A program made the translations under genes and the position numbers. From JADMJV01 sp964649085 (GTDB lineage: Bacteria > Vulcanimicrobiota > Xenobia > Xenobiales > JADMJV01): 64,000 nucleotides of DNA. This document shows, one piece after another, positions 26,101-33,917 of this stretch; the first letter of the stretch is position 1, and the number at the start of each line of letters is the position of its first letter. The stretch spans positions 127,492 to 191,491 of the forward strand of contig CAZYPN010000005.1 in NCBI GenBank assembly GCA_964649085.1, in the 5' to 3' direction. The notes beneath the pieces are model-generated. The model was not told where the DNA came from. It was given only the letters and a program-made list of their open reading frames with translations, and did no database searches.

Positions 26101-27183
26101 ATGGCCAGGATGTGGTTGTTGCTTGTGTGGCTTGCCCTGGGACTGTGGGCCCGGGCCGAAGAACTGCGGCTGGTTCAATTCTCGGATATTCACTCAGGCG
26201 GCAAGTTCTTTTCCTCGGCTCACTTCCTGCCGGCCGTGTCGGAGGGGCTGCAGTTGAAGCCTGGGGCCGTCTTGCTCAGCGGCGACCATTGCGATAACAG
26301 CCACGATCTCGAGACTTTCCCGACTCGCTATCGACAGGCCCTGCTCACCTGGAAGCAGGCACTCGCCGATTACGCCGGGCCCGTTCTGTTCACGCTTGGC
26401 AATGACGATTTCCGACATAATTATCAGAGTCGCCCCGAAGATCTGCAGGACGCCTACCGTGCCGGGCGTGAAATTTGGGGCCAGACCTATTATCTGGACG
26501 GGTTGGGCAACGGAGTGGCACCCTCAAGGCCGGGTGGCTTTGGCTGGCTCTCCTTGAATTCTCAGGTATTTGCCCTGTACAACCAGACGCCCGAAGCCGA
26601 GCAGCAGGCGCAGCAAACTCTGGATTGGCTGAAACAGCAGCTGCAGGCTGAAGAGGGTCCCGTGGTCTTGCTCTGCCACATTCCCCCCGCCTGGGATTTG
26701 TACAACCACAAGCCAGGCTGGAAACCCCGCTGGTTACGCCAATTTTTGGCCCTATTGCAGAACCATCCGGGCCAGGTGGTGGTGCTGAGCGGGCATTACC
26801 ACCGCAATCATGTGCAGGGTCTGCGACGAGGCATTCCGATTCCAGTGCTCACCACCGGGGCTCTGGCGACCAAGTATGGATACCAGCCAAACTGGCGCGA
26901 GTACCGCTGGGACATCGTGCCTGGGAAGGCGATTGAGCGGATCGACTATCTGGTGCACTACCCCTTGCGGCCCGATTGGCAGCACTATTATCGTTTGCTG
27001 CCTGGGGCCCTGGAGCAGTTTCGTCAGCAACTGCGTCAACCGGCCTTCCTGGAAGACTACCTGCGTGACGTCTACGGGCGCTGGAATCAGTGGACGGGAA
27101 TGGCCGACGGCAAGGGCATTCGTGAGGCGGTGTATGAAGAGTTCTGGCTGGAGGACGGGCTCGACAGGGCCGCTTCGGAATAG
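26101..27183 (+). CDS. Secreted calcineurin-like metallophosphatase
   Basis: 360 aa, ATG after AGGAAGG. Residues 1-18 are a signal peptide (L-L-L-V-W-L-A-L-G-L-W-A-R-A). The five metallophosphatase motifs follow in order: F-S-D-I-H, G-D-H-C-D-N (usual G-D-x-x-D), G-N-D-D-F (usual G-N-H-D/E, with Asp in place of His), C-H-I-P-P and G-H-Y-H-R-N. The protein resembles sphingomyelinase/acid-phosphatase-like members. The Asp for His change in the fourth ligand loop is worth noting but is seen in some families. It acts in the periplasm or outside. Confidence 0.88.
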   Translation: MARMWLLLVWLALGLWARAEELRLVQFSDIHSGGKFFSSAHFLPAVSEGLQLKPGAVLLSGDHCDNSHDLETFPTRYRQALLTWKQALADYAGPVLFTLGNDDFRHNYQSRPEDLQDAYRAGREIWGQTYYLDGLGNGVAPSRPGGFGWLSLNSQVFALYNQTPEAEQQAQQTLDWLKQQLQAEEGPVVLLCHIPPAWDLYNHKPGWKPRWLRQFLALLQNHPGQVVVLSGHYHRNHVQGLRRGIPIPVLTTGALATKYGYQPNWREYRWDIVPGKAIERIDYLVHYPLRPDWQHYYRLLPGALEQFRQQLRQPAFLEDYLRDVYGRWNQWTGMADGKGIREAVYEEFWLEDGLDRAASE

Positions 27184-27201
27184 GGCGAACAACCGGAGCC
27201 C

Positions 27202-27471
27202 ATGTGTCGTAACATTCGTCCGTTGTTCAATTTTGAACCCCCGGCCAGCGCCGAAGAAGTTCGCCTGGCGGCGCTTCAGTTCGTGCGCAAGGTGAGCGGA
27301 ACCCAGCGCCCCTCGAAGGCCAATCAGGCCGCTGTCGAGCGGGCGGTAGGGGAGATCGCAGCCACGACTTCACGTTTGCTGGCCGAACTCACCACCCTGG
27401 CATCACCGAAAAACCGCGAAGAAGAGGCGCAGCGCGCTCGTCAGCGCAGCCGAAGCCGCTACTTTTCTTGA
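27202..27471 (+). CDS. DUF2277 family protein
   Basis: 89 aa. M-C-R-N-I-R-P-L-F-N-F-E-P-P-A at the start, A-A-L-Q-F-V-R-K-V-S-G, P-S-K-A-N-Q-A-A, and a C-terminal R-x-x-E-E-A-Q-R-A-R are the conserved landmarks of the DUF2277 family, of unknown function. The length fits the family exactly. CCGGAG lies before the ATG. It is 18 bp after the metallophosphatase gene and overlaps the end of pilT by 13 bp. Confidence 0.92.
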   Translation: MCRNIRPLFNFEPPASAEEVRLAALQFVRKVSGTQRPSKANQAAVERAVGEIAATTSRLLAELTTLASPKNREEEAQRARQRSRSRYFS

Positions 27472-28556
27472 CCCCAGCCCGGCGGAGGGTTGATTCCGGC
27501 CCGCTGCAGAGAGGTCGGGGTGTGACAGCGCTCGTAGGCCATTTCCACCGAGATGCGATTTTCCTGAACCAGCCGGATCAGGTGCTGATCCATACTCTGC
27601 ATGCCTTCTTTGGCCCCCATCGTGATGAACGAGGAGATTTGAGAAGTTTTGCCTTCGCGAATCAGACCGGCCACACCCATGTTGACCAGCATGATTTCCT
27701 GCACGGCCACGCGCCCGCTGCCGTCCTCGGTTTTTACCAGCTGTTGGGCCACGACGCCTTTGAGAGTGCCAGAAAGCATAGAGCGGATCGAGTCTTGGGC
27801 GTCGGCTGGGAAGACGTCGATGATGCGGTCGACGGTCTTTGAGGCCGAGTTGGTATGCAGGGTTCCGAACACCAGGTGGCCGGTTTCGGCCGCCGAGATG
27901 GCTTCGCTGATGGTTTCCAGGTCACGCATCTCGCCCACCAGCACGATGTCGGGTGACTCGCGCAGAGCAGCCCGCAGAGCCTGGTTGAAGCTGCGCGCGT
28001 GTACCCCCACCTGGCGCTGCTGGATCATGGCTTTCTTGGAGGTGTGGGCGAACTCGATCGGGTCTTCGATGGTGATGATGTGGACGCCACGGTTGATATT
28101 GATATGGTTGACCATCGCGGCCAGGGTGGTGGATTTACCCGAGCCCGTCGGGCCGGTAACGATCACCAGACCTTTCTTGTAATTGCAAATTTCTCGCAGA
28201 ACCTCGGGCAGGTCCAGTTCCTCAAGGGTGGGGATGCGCGAGGGAATGACCCGCAGTACCCCGCCGTAACCGTGATGCTGCAGCAAGAAGTTGGCTCGAA
28301 ATCGGGCCAGATCGGGTACTTCATAAGCGAGATCCACGCTGCCGGTAGAGAACAGGGTGTCCTGATGGGCCTCGTCCAGCACAGCGTTGACAAGATTCTC
28401 CATGTACTGATGACTGAGGGGGGGTTCATCAAGAAAGGTGATGTCACCCAGAATGCGGATGGCTGGGGGAGAGTTGGTCTGCAGATGCAGGTCGGAGCCC
28501 CCGCGGTCCACCACCTGGTGGAGGTAGCGATCGAGCATTTCCGAGCGGCGAATCAT
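27459..28556 (-). CDS. pilT: Type IV pilus retraction ATPase PilT
   Basis: 365 aa, the normal PilT length. The N-terminal PAS-like domain has G-G-S-D-L-H-L; the RecA-like domain has Walker A G-P-T-G-S-G-K-S, the Asp box I-T-I-E-D-P-I-E-F, Walker B I-V-L-V-G-E-M-R-D, and the His box H-L-V-F-G-T-L-H-T-N-S-A. It powers pilus retraction for twitching or uptake. ATG overlaps the preceding gene stop (ATGA). No other pil gene is in the window. The C-terminal E-x-A-Y-x-R-C-H region is PilT-like. Confidence 0.95.
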   Translation of the reverse strand: MIRRSEMLDRYLHQVVDRGGSDLHLQTNSPPAIRILGDITFLDEPPLSHQYMENLVNAVLDEAHQDTLFSTGSVDLAYEVPDLARFRANFLLQHHGYGGVLRVIPSRIPTLEELDLPEVLREICNYKKGLVIVTGPTGSGKSTTLAAMVNHININRGVHIITIEDPIEFAHTSKKAMIQQRQVGVHARSFNQALRAALRESPDIVLVGEMRDLETISEAISAAETGHLVFGTLHTNSASKTVDRIIDVFPADAQDSIRSMLSGTLKGVVAQQLVKTEDGSGRVAVQEIMLVNMGVAGLIREGKTSQISSFITMGAKEGMQSMDQHLIRLVQENRISVEMAYERCHTPTSLQRAGINPPPGWGQEK

Positions 28557-29647
28557 AGCCCACCTCCACTGATATGGGCACGTTCGATGAAGCTGTTTTT
28601 GTCGTGGGCCCGGTCGACCGCCTCGCGGGCGTCGACCACGCCCTGCTTCACCAGAGCCAATAAACTGTCGTCCATCAAGCGCATGCCTTTCTTGGCGGCC
28701 GTCTGCATTACAGAGTTCACCTGATGCATCTTGTTTTCACGAATGAGATTGCCGATCGGACCGGTGGCCAGCATGACTTCCACCGAAGCCACTCGTCCTT
28801 TACCGTCAGCTCTGGGCAACAACTGCTGTGAAATGACGCCGCGCAAAGAGTCGGCCAGCATCATTCGAACCTGCGACTGTTGGCGCGGGGGAAAGGCGTT
28901 GACGATACGGTTGATGGTTTGGGCCGCCGAGATAGTATTGAGCGTGCTGAGAACGAGGTGGCCCGTCTCTGCGGCGGTGATCGCCAGCGAGATGGTCTCC
29001 AGGTCGCGCAGTTCGCCGACCAGGATGAGGTCCGGGTCTTCGCGCAGGCTGGCCCTCAAAGCACTGGCGTAGGAGTCGGTGTGCAGGCCAACCTGCCGCT
29101 GCACGATCAGGCTGCGCTTGGTGGGGTGAACAAACTCAATGGGATCTTCCACCGTGATCACGTTGAGCGGACGCCCTCGATTGCAGTAGTCAACCAGGGC
29201 CGCCAGAGTCGAGGTCTTGCCGCAGCCCGTCGGGCCGGTAACCAGCACCAGGCCCTGGTGAAACTCCATGAGATTGGGGCCCAACTCCTCGGGCAGGCCC
29301 AGTTCGGCCAGCGTGGGGATTTCGCGGGGGATACTGCGAAAACAGATACTGGGACCAAAGCGCTGGAAGAATGCGTTGGCGCGAAACCGGCAAAATCCCA
29401 TGGTGGGGTGCTCGATCTGGTAGGCGAAATCCATGTCTTGCTGGGTTTTCAGCGTTTCCAGTTCGGTTTCGGAAAGCACCTGACGCAGCAGGTCTTCGAC
29501 TACGGATTGCTCGAGCTGGCTGCCATCGCCCAGCTGGACCAGCGAGCCGTAACGCCGCATGGTCAGAGGGTAGCCCGCTGCTACAAGCAGGTCGGACCCG
29601 TTCTGCTGGACCATCTCCAACAGCAACTGGTTCATGTCCATGGACAA
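28553..29647 (-). CDS. Second PilT-like ATPase (PilT/PilU paralogue)
   Basis: 364 aa, TTG start with AAGGAG eight bases upstream; ATG codons two and four codons later are alternatives. The domain order equals that of the neighbouring PilT: N-S-D-L-L-V type N domain, Walker A G-P-T-G-C-G-K-T, Asp box I-T-V-E-D-P-I-E-F, Walker B L-I-L-V-G-E-L-R-D, and G-H-L-V-L-S-T-L-N-T, where the usual His of T-L-H-T is Asn. It is probably an accessory retraction motor like PilU. It is cotranscribed with pilT, and the pair may derive from a tandem duplication. Confidence 0.9.
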   Translation of the reverse strand: MSMDMNQLLLEMVQQNGSDLLVAAGYPLTMRRYGSLVQLGDGSQLEQSVVEDLLRQVLSETELETLKTQQDMDFAYQIEHPTMGFCRFRANAFFQRFGPSICFRSIPREIPTLAELGLPEELGPNLMEFHQGLVLVTGPTGCGKTSTLAALVDYCNRGRPLNVITVEDPIEFVHPTKRSLIVQRQVGLHTDSYASALRASLREDPDLILVGELRDLETISLAITAAETGHLVLSTLNTISAAQTINRIVNAFPPRQQSQVRMMLADSLRGVISQQLLPRADGKGRVASVEVMLATGPIGNLIRENKMHQVNSVMQTAAKKGMRLMDDSLLALVKQGVVDAREAVDRAHDKNSFIERAHISGGGL

Positions 29648-29804
29648 TGCTTCCGCTCCTTGGTTGATGTCGTCGCTGGATCTGTTCCCTACCCCGCACG
29701 ACGATTCACTAGTAGCCTGTCGTATTCCTCCGCAGTTGCCGACGAAGGAAATCTTTCTTGTTTCTGTAAGTTCTCTGGCATCAACCCAAAGGAGAATCCC
29801 TATC
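29648..29804. promoter_or_regulatory. Divergent intergenic region between pilT-like gene and PRC-barrel gene
   Basis: At 157 bp this is among the longest gaps in the window and should contain promoters for both directions. A ribosome site AAAGGAG lies at about 29788, before the GTG at 29805. I see an AT-rich patch (29750-29770, ATCTTTCTTGTTTCTG) but no clear paired promoter boxes. Confidence 0.35.
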
Positions 29805-30203
29805 GTGTCCTTGAGTGTCGCCGACCTTCACGTCGGCAGTGCCGTCTACAGCAAAGAAGGTGAGAAAGTAGGACGGCTGCGCTTTATGATGGTGGATCCG
29901 GGCAGCGAGAGCGTTTCGCATCTCGTGCTCGAGAAAGGCATGTTGCTTCACAGTGACGTGCTGGCACCGGTTTATAGCGTCGAGCAAATCCTTTATCGAG
30001 GCATTTTTCTCAACATTTCCTCGGAAGACGTCGCTTCGCTTCCCGAGTTCCAGGAAGGTCGCTACCTGGCTCGAGAGCGCCATCACCACAACAACGGTGA
30101 CGGTGGCGACCGGCACATCCCTCGTCATCACAGCCACGATCGCGATCGCGAGGGTGGTGGCGGTGGCGGTCACCGTCGCCGCGGCCGCTTCCGTCGCCAC
30201 TAA
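29805..30203 (+). CDS. PRC-barrel domain protein with His/Gly/Arg-rich tail
   Basis: 132 aa from a GTG preceded by AAAGGAG. Residues 1-85 fit a PRC barrel (D-L-H-V-G-S-A-V-Y-S-K-E-G-E-K-V-G-R-L, then S-H-L-V-L-E-K-G). The last 45 residues are low complexity: His, Arg, Gly, Asp and Asn, with H-H-H, six consecutive Gly, and an R-R-R end. Such tails bind nucleic acid or metal. The open frame upstream of 29805 is not protein-like. Confidence 0.75.
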   Translation: MSLSVADLHVGSAVYSKEGEKVGRLRFMMVDPGSESVSHLVLEKGMLLHSDVLAPVYSVEQILYRGIFLNISSEDVASLPEFQEGRYLARERHHHNNGDGGDRHIPRHHSHDRDREGGGGGGHRRRGRFRRH

Positions 30204-30280
30204 CGAGTTCGGCTGCCTCGGCCCTGCGGCCGCAGGCGGTTGCTCTGGTTGCTGCCCATTTGCCAGCAGAGAGGGTTGCG

Positions 30281-30631
30281 GTGCAGTTCGAAAACAAGCA
30301 ACAGGGTAAGGCGGTCCTGGCGGCTCTTCAGAAGTTAGCCGAGGCCGACGGATTGGTCTGTGAAAACGAACAGGGATGGCTCGATCGGTTAGGCCAGGAG
30401 CTTCAAATCGAGCCCACCCGGTCCAGTCACTTCAATCTGGATGAACTCTCTCGCCAGGTTGTCGGCCCCGAGCAACGGCAAGAATTGATCCGTTTGCTGC
30501 TGTTGGTGAGTCTGGCCGACGGTCAGGCCACCGAGGCCGAACTGGAGTTTATCCACAAGGTGGCCCGTCGACTGCAGATTCCCGAAGGTCAGGTCGGCGA
30601 CTGGCTTCAGTCGCTGAAGGAGGCTGGCTAG
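30281..30631 (+). CDS. TerB-like helical protein
   Basis: 116 aa from a GTG at 30281 with GAGAGGG upstream. It is all-helical with the pattern L-A-E-A-D-G-L-V near the start and S-L-A-D-G-Q-A-T-E-A-E-L-E-F-I-H-K-V-A at the end, which matches the two TerB/DUF533 helix repeats with acidic A-D-G turns. TerB domains are often found with stress or membrane-associated proteins. The fit is by eye. Confidence 0.6.
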   Translation: MQFENKQQGKAVLAALQKLAEADGLVCENEQGWLDRLGQELQIEPTRSSHFNLDELSRQVVGPEQRQELIRLLLLVSLADGQATEAELEFIHKVARRLQIPEGQVGDWLQSLKEAG

Positions 30632-30686
30632 GGGCCGGAACTCCCCTCGACGAGGTCGAGGAGGAGTTGGAACAAGGCGACTATCG

Positions 30687-31820
30687 CTAGTCTTGTAGAG
30701 GAGCGGCTTCTTCGGCCGCCTTCTTGTCAGCGCGTTGGCTGGCCTCCAGATGGAGTAGCACATTGCCCAGGCCCTGGCTGGCCGGTAGATACTTTTGCAG
30801 GTATCCCTCGGCGACCAGGGCCTTTTCCTTTTGGCGCACGGCGCTGTGCACCTTATAGGCTCCCAGGGCCGCACCCCCCCCCGCTGAAACGGCCAGGGCC
30901 GGAAGCAGTCCCACTCCGACGACCGGAGCCAGCATACCGAAAGACCCCAAGGTGAGGGCACCCAGAGCCGCGCCGGCAGCCATTTTTCCTCCCTTGCCCA
31001 GGGGATTCTTCTCTAACCACGGATCGATCTTTTTGTTGATTCCGGCTACCAGGTCGTCCTGGGCATTGCGCGTGACCTGCCGCGCTACCGGCCCCACCAG
31101 AGTGCCGAGCGGCGCGCTGGCGACTCCGGCCACCAGGCCTTCCACGAGAACCTGGGCCGCTTCGGGGTGTCCGGCCAGGAAGTAGGGAACGCTGGTCAGG
31201 GCGCCCAGTGCCGCCCCGCTCACCCCACCCAGGGCCAGGCGGCCTCCCAGGGTATTGGCCCGGCCTCCGATGCCTGCGCCTGCGGCCCCGGCCAGCGCCG
31301 CCAGAGGATTATGGGTATAAGATTCCGCCACCAGACCGGCGGTGTAGCCGCCGTAGACGCTGTCTCGGGTAGTGGCTCGGCGTGAGCCACCCAGGGTGCC
31401 CACGGCTCCGGTCAGGCCTCCCATCAACGAATAGCCGACCAGATTGGCAGCCGTCAGGGGCTGGCCTGTCAAGGCGCCGAATGCGGCCGTAATGGCCGCA
31501 GCCCCGACCGCTCCGGTTACGGCCCCAGCCGCCAGGGCATAAGGAAAACTCTGATAGCGAAAGCCGATTTTGGTGCCTACCAGTCCGCCCAGGCTGCCGG
31601 CCGCAGCGCCCGACAGAGCCCCCGTGATGCCACCCAGGCGGGCTCCGCTGATCAGTCCCTGGATGCCGCCCGATAGGGCACCCGAATTGCACAGACTGTC
31701 CACCTGCTGGGGAGTGCGGGGAACCGGTATGTTCCCCGAAGTATCAAGACCTGGCGCCAGCTTGGAAGGGCGAGGGCGGGTATAGTTGACGATCGCGCTG
31801 GCTGCGTTGCGTAGTTCCAC
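30687..31820 (-). CDS. Glycine-zipper repeat protein of unknown function
   Basis: 377 aa, GTG start. About 250 residues are built from Gly/Ala-rich stretches with small-x3-small spacing (G-G-I-T-G-A-L-S-G-A-A-A-G-S-L-G-G-L-V-G, and again in the middle and C-terminal parts). Such glycine-zipper segments pack in membranes or oligomerise. There is no signal peptide. The C terminus is a charged, helical, soluble segment. It could be a membrane-inserting or storage-type protein; no family is recognised. Confidence 0.65.
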   Translation of the reverse strand: MELRNAASAIVNYTRPRPSKLAPGLDTSGNIPVPRTPQQVDSLCNSGALSGGIQGLISGARLGGITGALSGAAAGSLGGLVGTKIGFRYQSFPYALAAGAVTGAVGAAAITAAFGALTGQPLTAANLVGYSLMGGLTGAVGTLGGSRRATTRDSVYGGYTAGLVAESYTHNPLAALAGAAGAGIGGRANTLGGRLALGGVSGAALGALTSVPYFLAGHPEAAQVLVEGLVAGVASAPLGTLVGPVARQVTRNAQDDLVAGINKKIDPWLEKNPLGKGGKMAAGAALGALTLGSFGMLAPVVGVGLLPALAVSAGGGAALGAYKVHSAVRQKEKALVAEGYLQKYLPASQGLGNVLLHLEASQRADKKAAEEAAPLQD

Positions 31821-31903
31821 GCATTCAGACTAGGCTGTGACCCTGAAATTTTTATTAAAGGGGCACCACAAGGCGGCAACTGCCTGTCGTCGAAGCGGCC
31901 GGT

Positions 31904-32506
31904 ATGTCCGATCCCTTTCTCCAACAGTTCGAAAAACGCCGAGTGGAGCTCGAATCGCGCATCCTTCGTATGCCCACGGCCACTCAGATCGTCCAGCGCT
32001 ATGGGGGGCCGACGGGCCCGGGTCAGCGCTATCTTCATGCCCTTCCCACGGTGATCACTCTGATAGAAGTCATGGCCAAGTCGCCGCGAACGGCAGGTAC
32101 GTTTCGCGACCGTATTGAGCGCGCCGGCCCCACCAAGTTGCGTCATCACGTGATCGATCAGGCCTTCAGTTGCTTGGGGCTGGCCTACCTCTATAAGGCT
32201 ATGGCCCGCCAGAGCGGTGACCCCGAAATGGCCAATTTGCTGATTCGAGTGGCCACGCTGGCCTTGCTGTCGCCGGCCGAACTGGAGAAGGTCGATTGGG
32301 CGGCTCGGGCCCTGTCGCACCGTCATCCCGACGGCAGCAAGGACGTGCTGGCTCCGGCCCAGTTGATGCTGCATTGGATCACCGGCAGCGACCACCCCCA
32401 GAAAACCTACCAGTGCGACTGGGTGCTGCAGCGCTTTTTCGAGTTTGTGGACCAGGCCTGGCAGATGGCGCTGCAAAACCAGATTTTTCTACAGTTTCCC
32501 TGGTAA
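31904..32506 (+). CDS. Helical protein of unknown function
   Basis: 200 aa, all-helical by pattern, with no membrane segment or motif I know. R-I-L-R-M-P-T-A-T-Q-I-V-Q-R-Y and A-N-L-L-I-R-V-A-T-L-A-L-L are its most amphipathic stretches. It ends one base before the ATG of the next membrane protein, so the two are probably coupled. It diverges from the glycine-zipper gene. Confidence 0.65.
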   Translation: MSDPFLQQFEKRRVELESRILRMPTATQIVQRYGGPTGPGQRYLHALPTVITLIEVMAKSPRTAGTFRDRIERAGPTKLRHHVIDQAFSCLGLAYLYKAMARQSGDPEMANLLIRVATLALLSPAELEKVDWAARALSHRHPDGSKDVLAPAQLMLHWITGSDHPQKTYQCDWVLQRFFEFVDQAWQMALQNQIFLQFPW

Positions 32507-32507
32507 C

Positions 32508-33917
32508 ATGGAGGACCGCTTCCTGGTCAAGCTGCTCGAACTGCGTCGGCGCCAGGCCTGGGTTGAAGCGCTTGAAGCCGCCATCGTGGCAGGACGCTGG
32601 GGAGCTTGGCTTGGGCTGTTTCTGGGCCTGCTTCTCGCCAGTTGGGGGCGCCCTATCAGCAGTTGCCTGGAAGCTCTTTGGATGTGGCCCGCTCTGGTGG
32701 GTTTCGGGTTCCTTTGGGGGCTGTCACGTTCCCGCAGTTTGCGCCAGGTTGCCCACGCGACGGACAGGCACAGTGGTCTTCAGGACCGGCTGCTGACGTG
32801 CTATGCCCATCAGGTTGAGCAGCGCCGTCCCAGTGCGGTTTCCCAGTTGCTCTGGGAGGATACTCTGGCCCGGCTACAGACGATTGACGCTCGAAGTGTT
32901 TTCCCGTGTCATTGGCAGCAGCCCCTGCTGGGCTGGCTGTTGCCAGGACTGCTGTGGTTTTCGGCCTGGATGGCTCACCCCTATCTGCCGGGGCCGGCGC
33001 CCGACCCGTGGGAGGGCGAAGTGCTGGCCTCGCGAGACCGCATGTCGAACTGGAGTCGAAAGCTGAGCGGGCTCACGAGCAACCCTTCGCGGCGGCGCGA
33101 ATTGGAGCAGCTGGTGCAGCGTGCTTCCCGCCAGGTTCCCCACCAACTGGCTCGGCAACTGCGCCTTCAGAAGACCAAGGGAGAGCAGCAGCTGCAGGCG
33201 CTCAAACAGCTGTCGGAGCAGCTGCGCAGCATGGAGAAGGGGGGGGCTGGCAAGCACCAGGAGGCACCCTGGCTTGCTGAGGTTCCCGGGCATTCTCGCA
33301 GAAAGGCTATCGAGAAGGCTCTGCAGGCCCTGCGCCAGGGCGACTCCCAGCCCCTGGCCGAGCAGCTGCGCGAACTGCAGCGCGACCAGCAGAAGGAACT
33401 GGCTCTACAACAGGCTCTGGACGAGGAACTGTCCCAGCTTCCGGGGTCCGAGGTTGCCCCATCTGGCGAGGGCCAGAGTGAGGGGCCCGAGCGGAAACCG
33501 GGTAGTGGTCAGGGTCCGTCCAGCGGCAAGGGGCCGAGCATGGGAGCCGATTGGGGTCGGGGCTCCACCAATGAGCAACAGAAAGCTTCGCCCCTGGCCG
33601 CCAAAGGGCAGGGCCAGCGCCAGAGCCAGCGTCGCTCGGAGAAAACTGCAGAGTTTCAGCGTCTCTACGGGGTAGAGCGCAAGCACCTGGATTCACGCCC
33701 GGAGAATCTTCAACTGGCGGGGGCACGAGGTCGCCTGCTGAAAATGTCCCAAGTTTCCAGGGGCGCAGCCCGCTCGGGCGATACCAGCCTGCTCGCCGAG
33801 CAGGAAGAGTTCTTGCGTGCCAGGGTGGCGGCAGAGCAGTCGGTTGCCGAGGAACGCATACCGGCTCAGCATCGAGATGCTGTTCGTCGTTACTTCGACG
33901 AGCTCGACCCTCGCTGA
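32508..33917 (+). CDS. Membrane-anchored coiled-coil protein, DUF4175-like
   Basis: 469 aa from the ATG at 32508. Three hydrophobic segments (about 29-47, 52-76 and 143-162) are followed by a long Gln/Glu/Leu coiled coil (about 190-315), a Gly/Ser/Pro-rich linker (about 320-390) and a C-terminal motif E-E-R-I-P-A-Q-H-R-D-A-V-R-R-Y-F-D-E-L. That ending and architecture resemble the DUF4175-like proteins found with MoxR/Bat (von Willebrand) genes, but no such neighbours are visible here. Its 3' end overlaps pbpC by 28 bp on the other strand. Confidence 0.65.
   Translation: MEDRFLVKLLELRRRQAWVEALEAAIVAGRWGAWLGLFLGLLLASWGRPISSCLEALWMWPALVGFGFLWGLSRSRSLRQVAHATDRHSGLQDRLLTCYAHQVEQRRPSAVSQLLWEDTLARLQTIDARSVFPCHWQQPLLGWLLPGLLWFSAWMAHPYLPGPAPDPWEGEVLASRDRMSNWSRKLSGLTSNPSRRRELEQLVQRASRQVPHQLARQLRLQKTKGEQQLQALKQLSEQLRSMEKGGAGKHQEAPWLAEVPGHSRRKAIEKALQALRQGDSQPLAEQLRELQRDQQKELALQQALDEELSQLPGSEVAPSGEGQSEGPERKPGSGQGPSSGKGPSMGADWGRGSTNEQQKASPLAAKGQGQRQSQRRSEKTAEFQRLYGVERKHLDSRPENLQLAGARGRLLKMSQVSRGAARSGDTSLLAEQEEFLRARVAAEQSVAEERIPAQHRDAVRRYFDELDPR

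Noticed and set aside
30641..30662. Hairpin CCTCGAC-GAG-GTCGAGG between the TerB-like and glycine-zipper genes as a terminator
   Set aside because: Only a 7-bp stem with no T tract in either direction, so I do not report it as a terminator.
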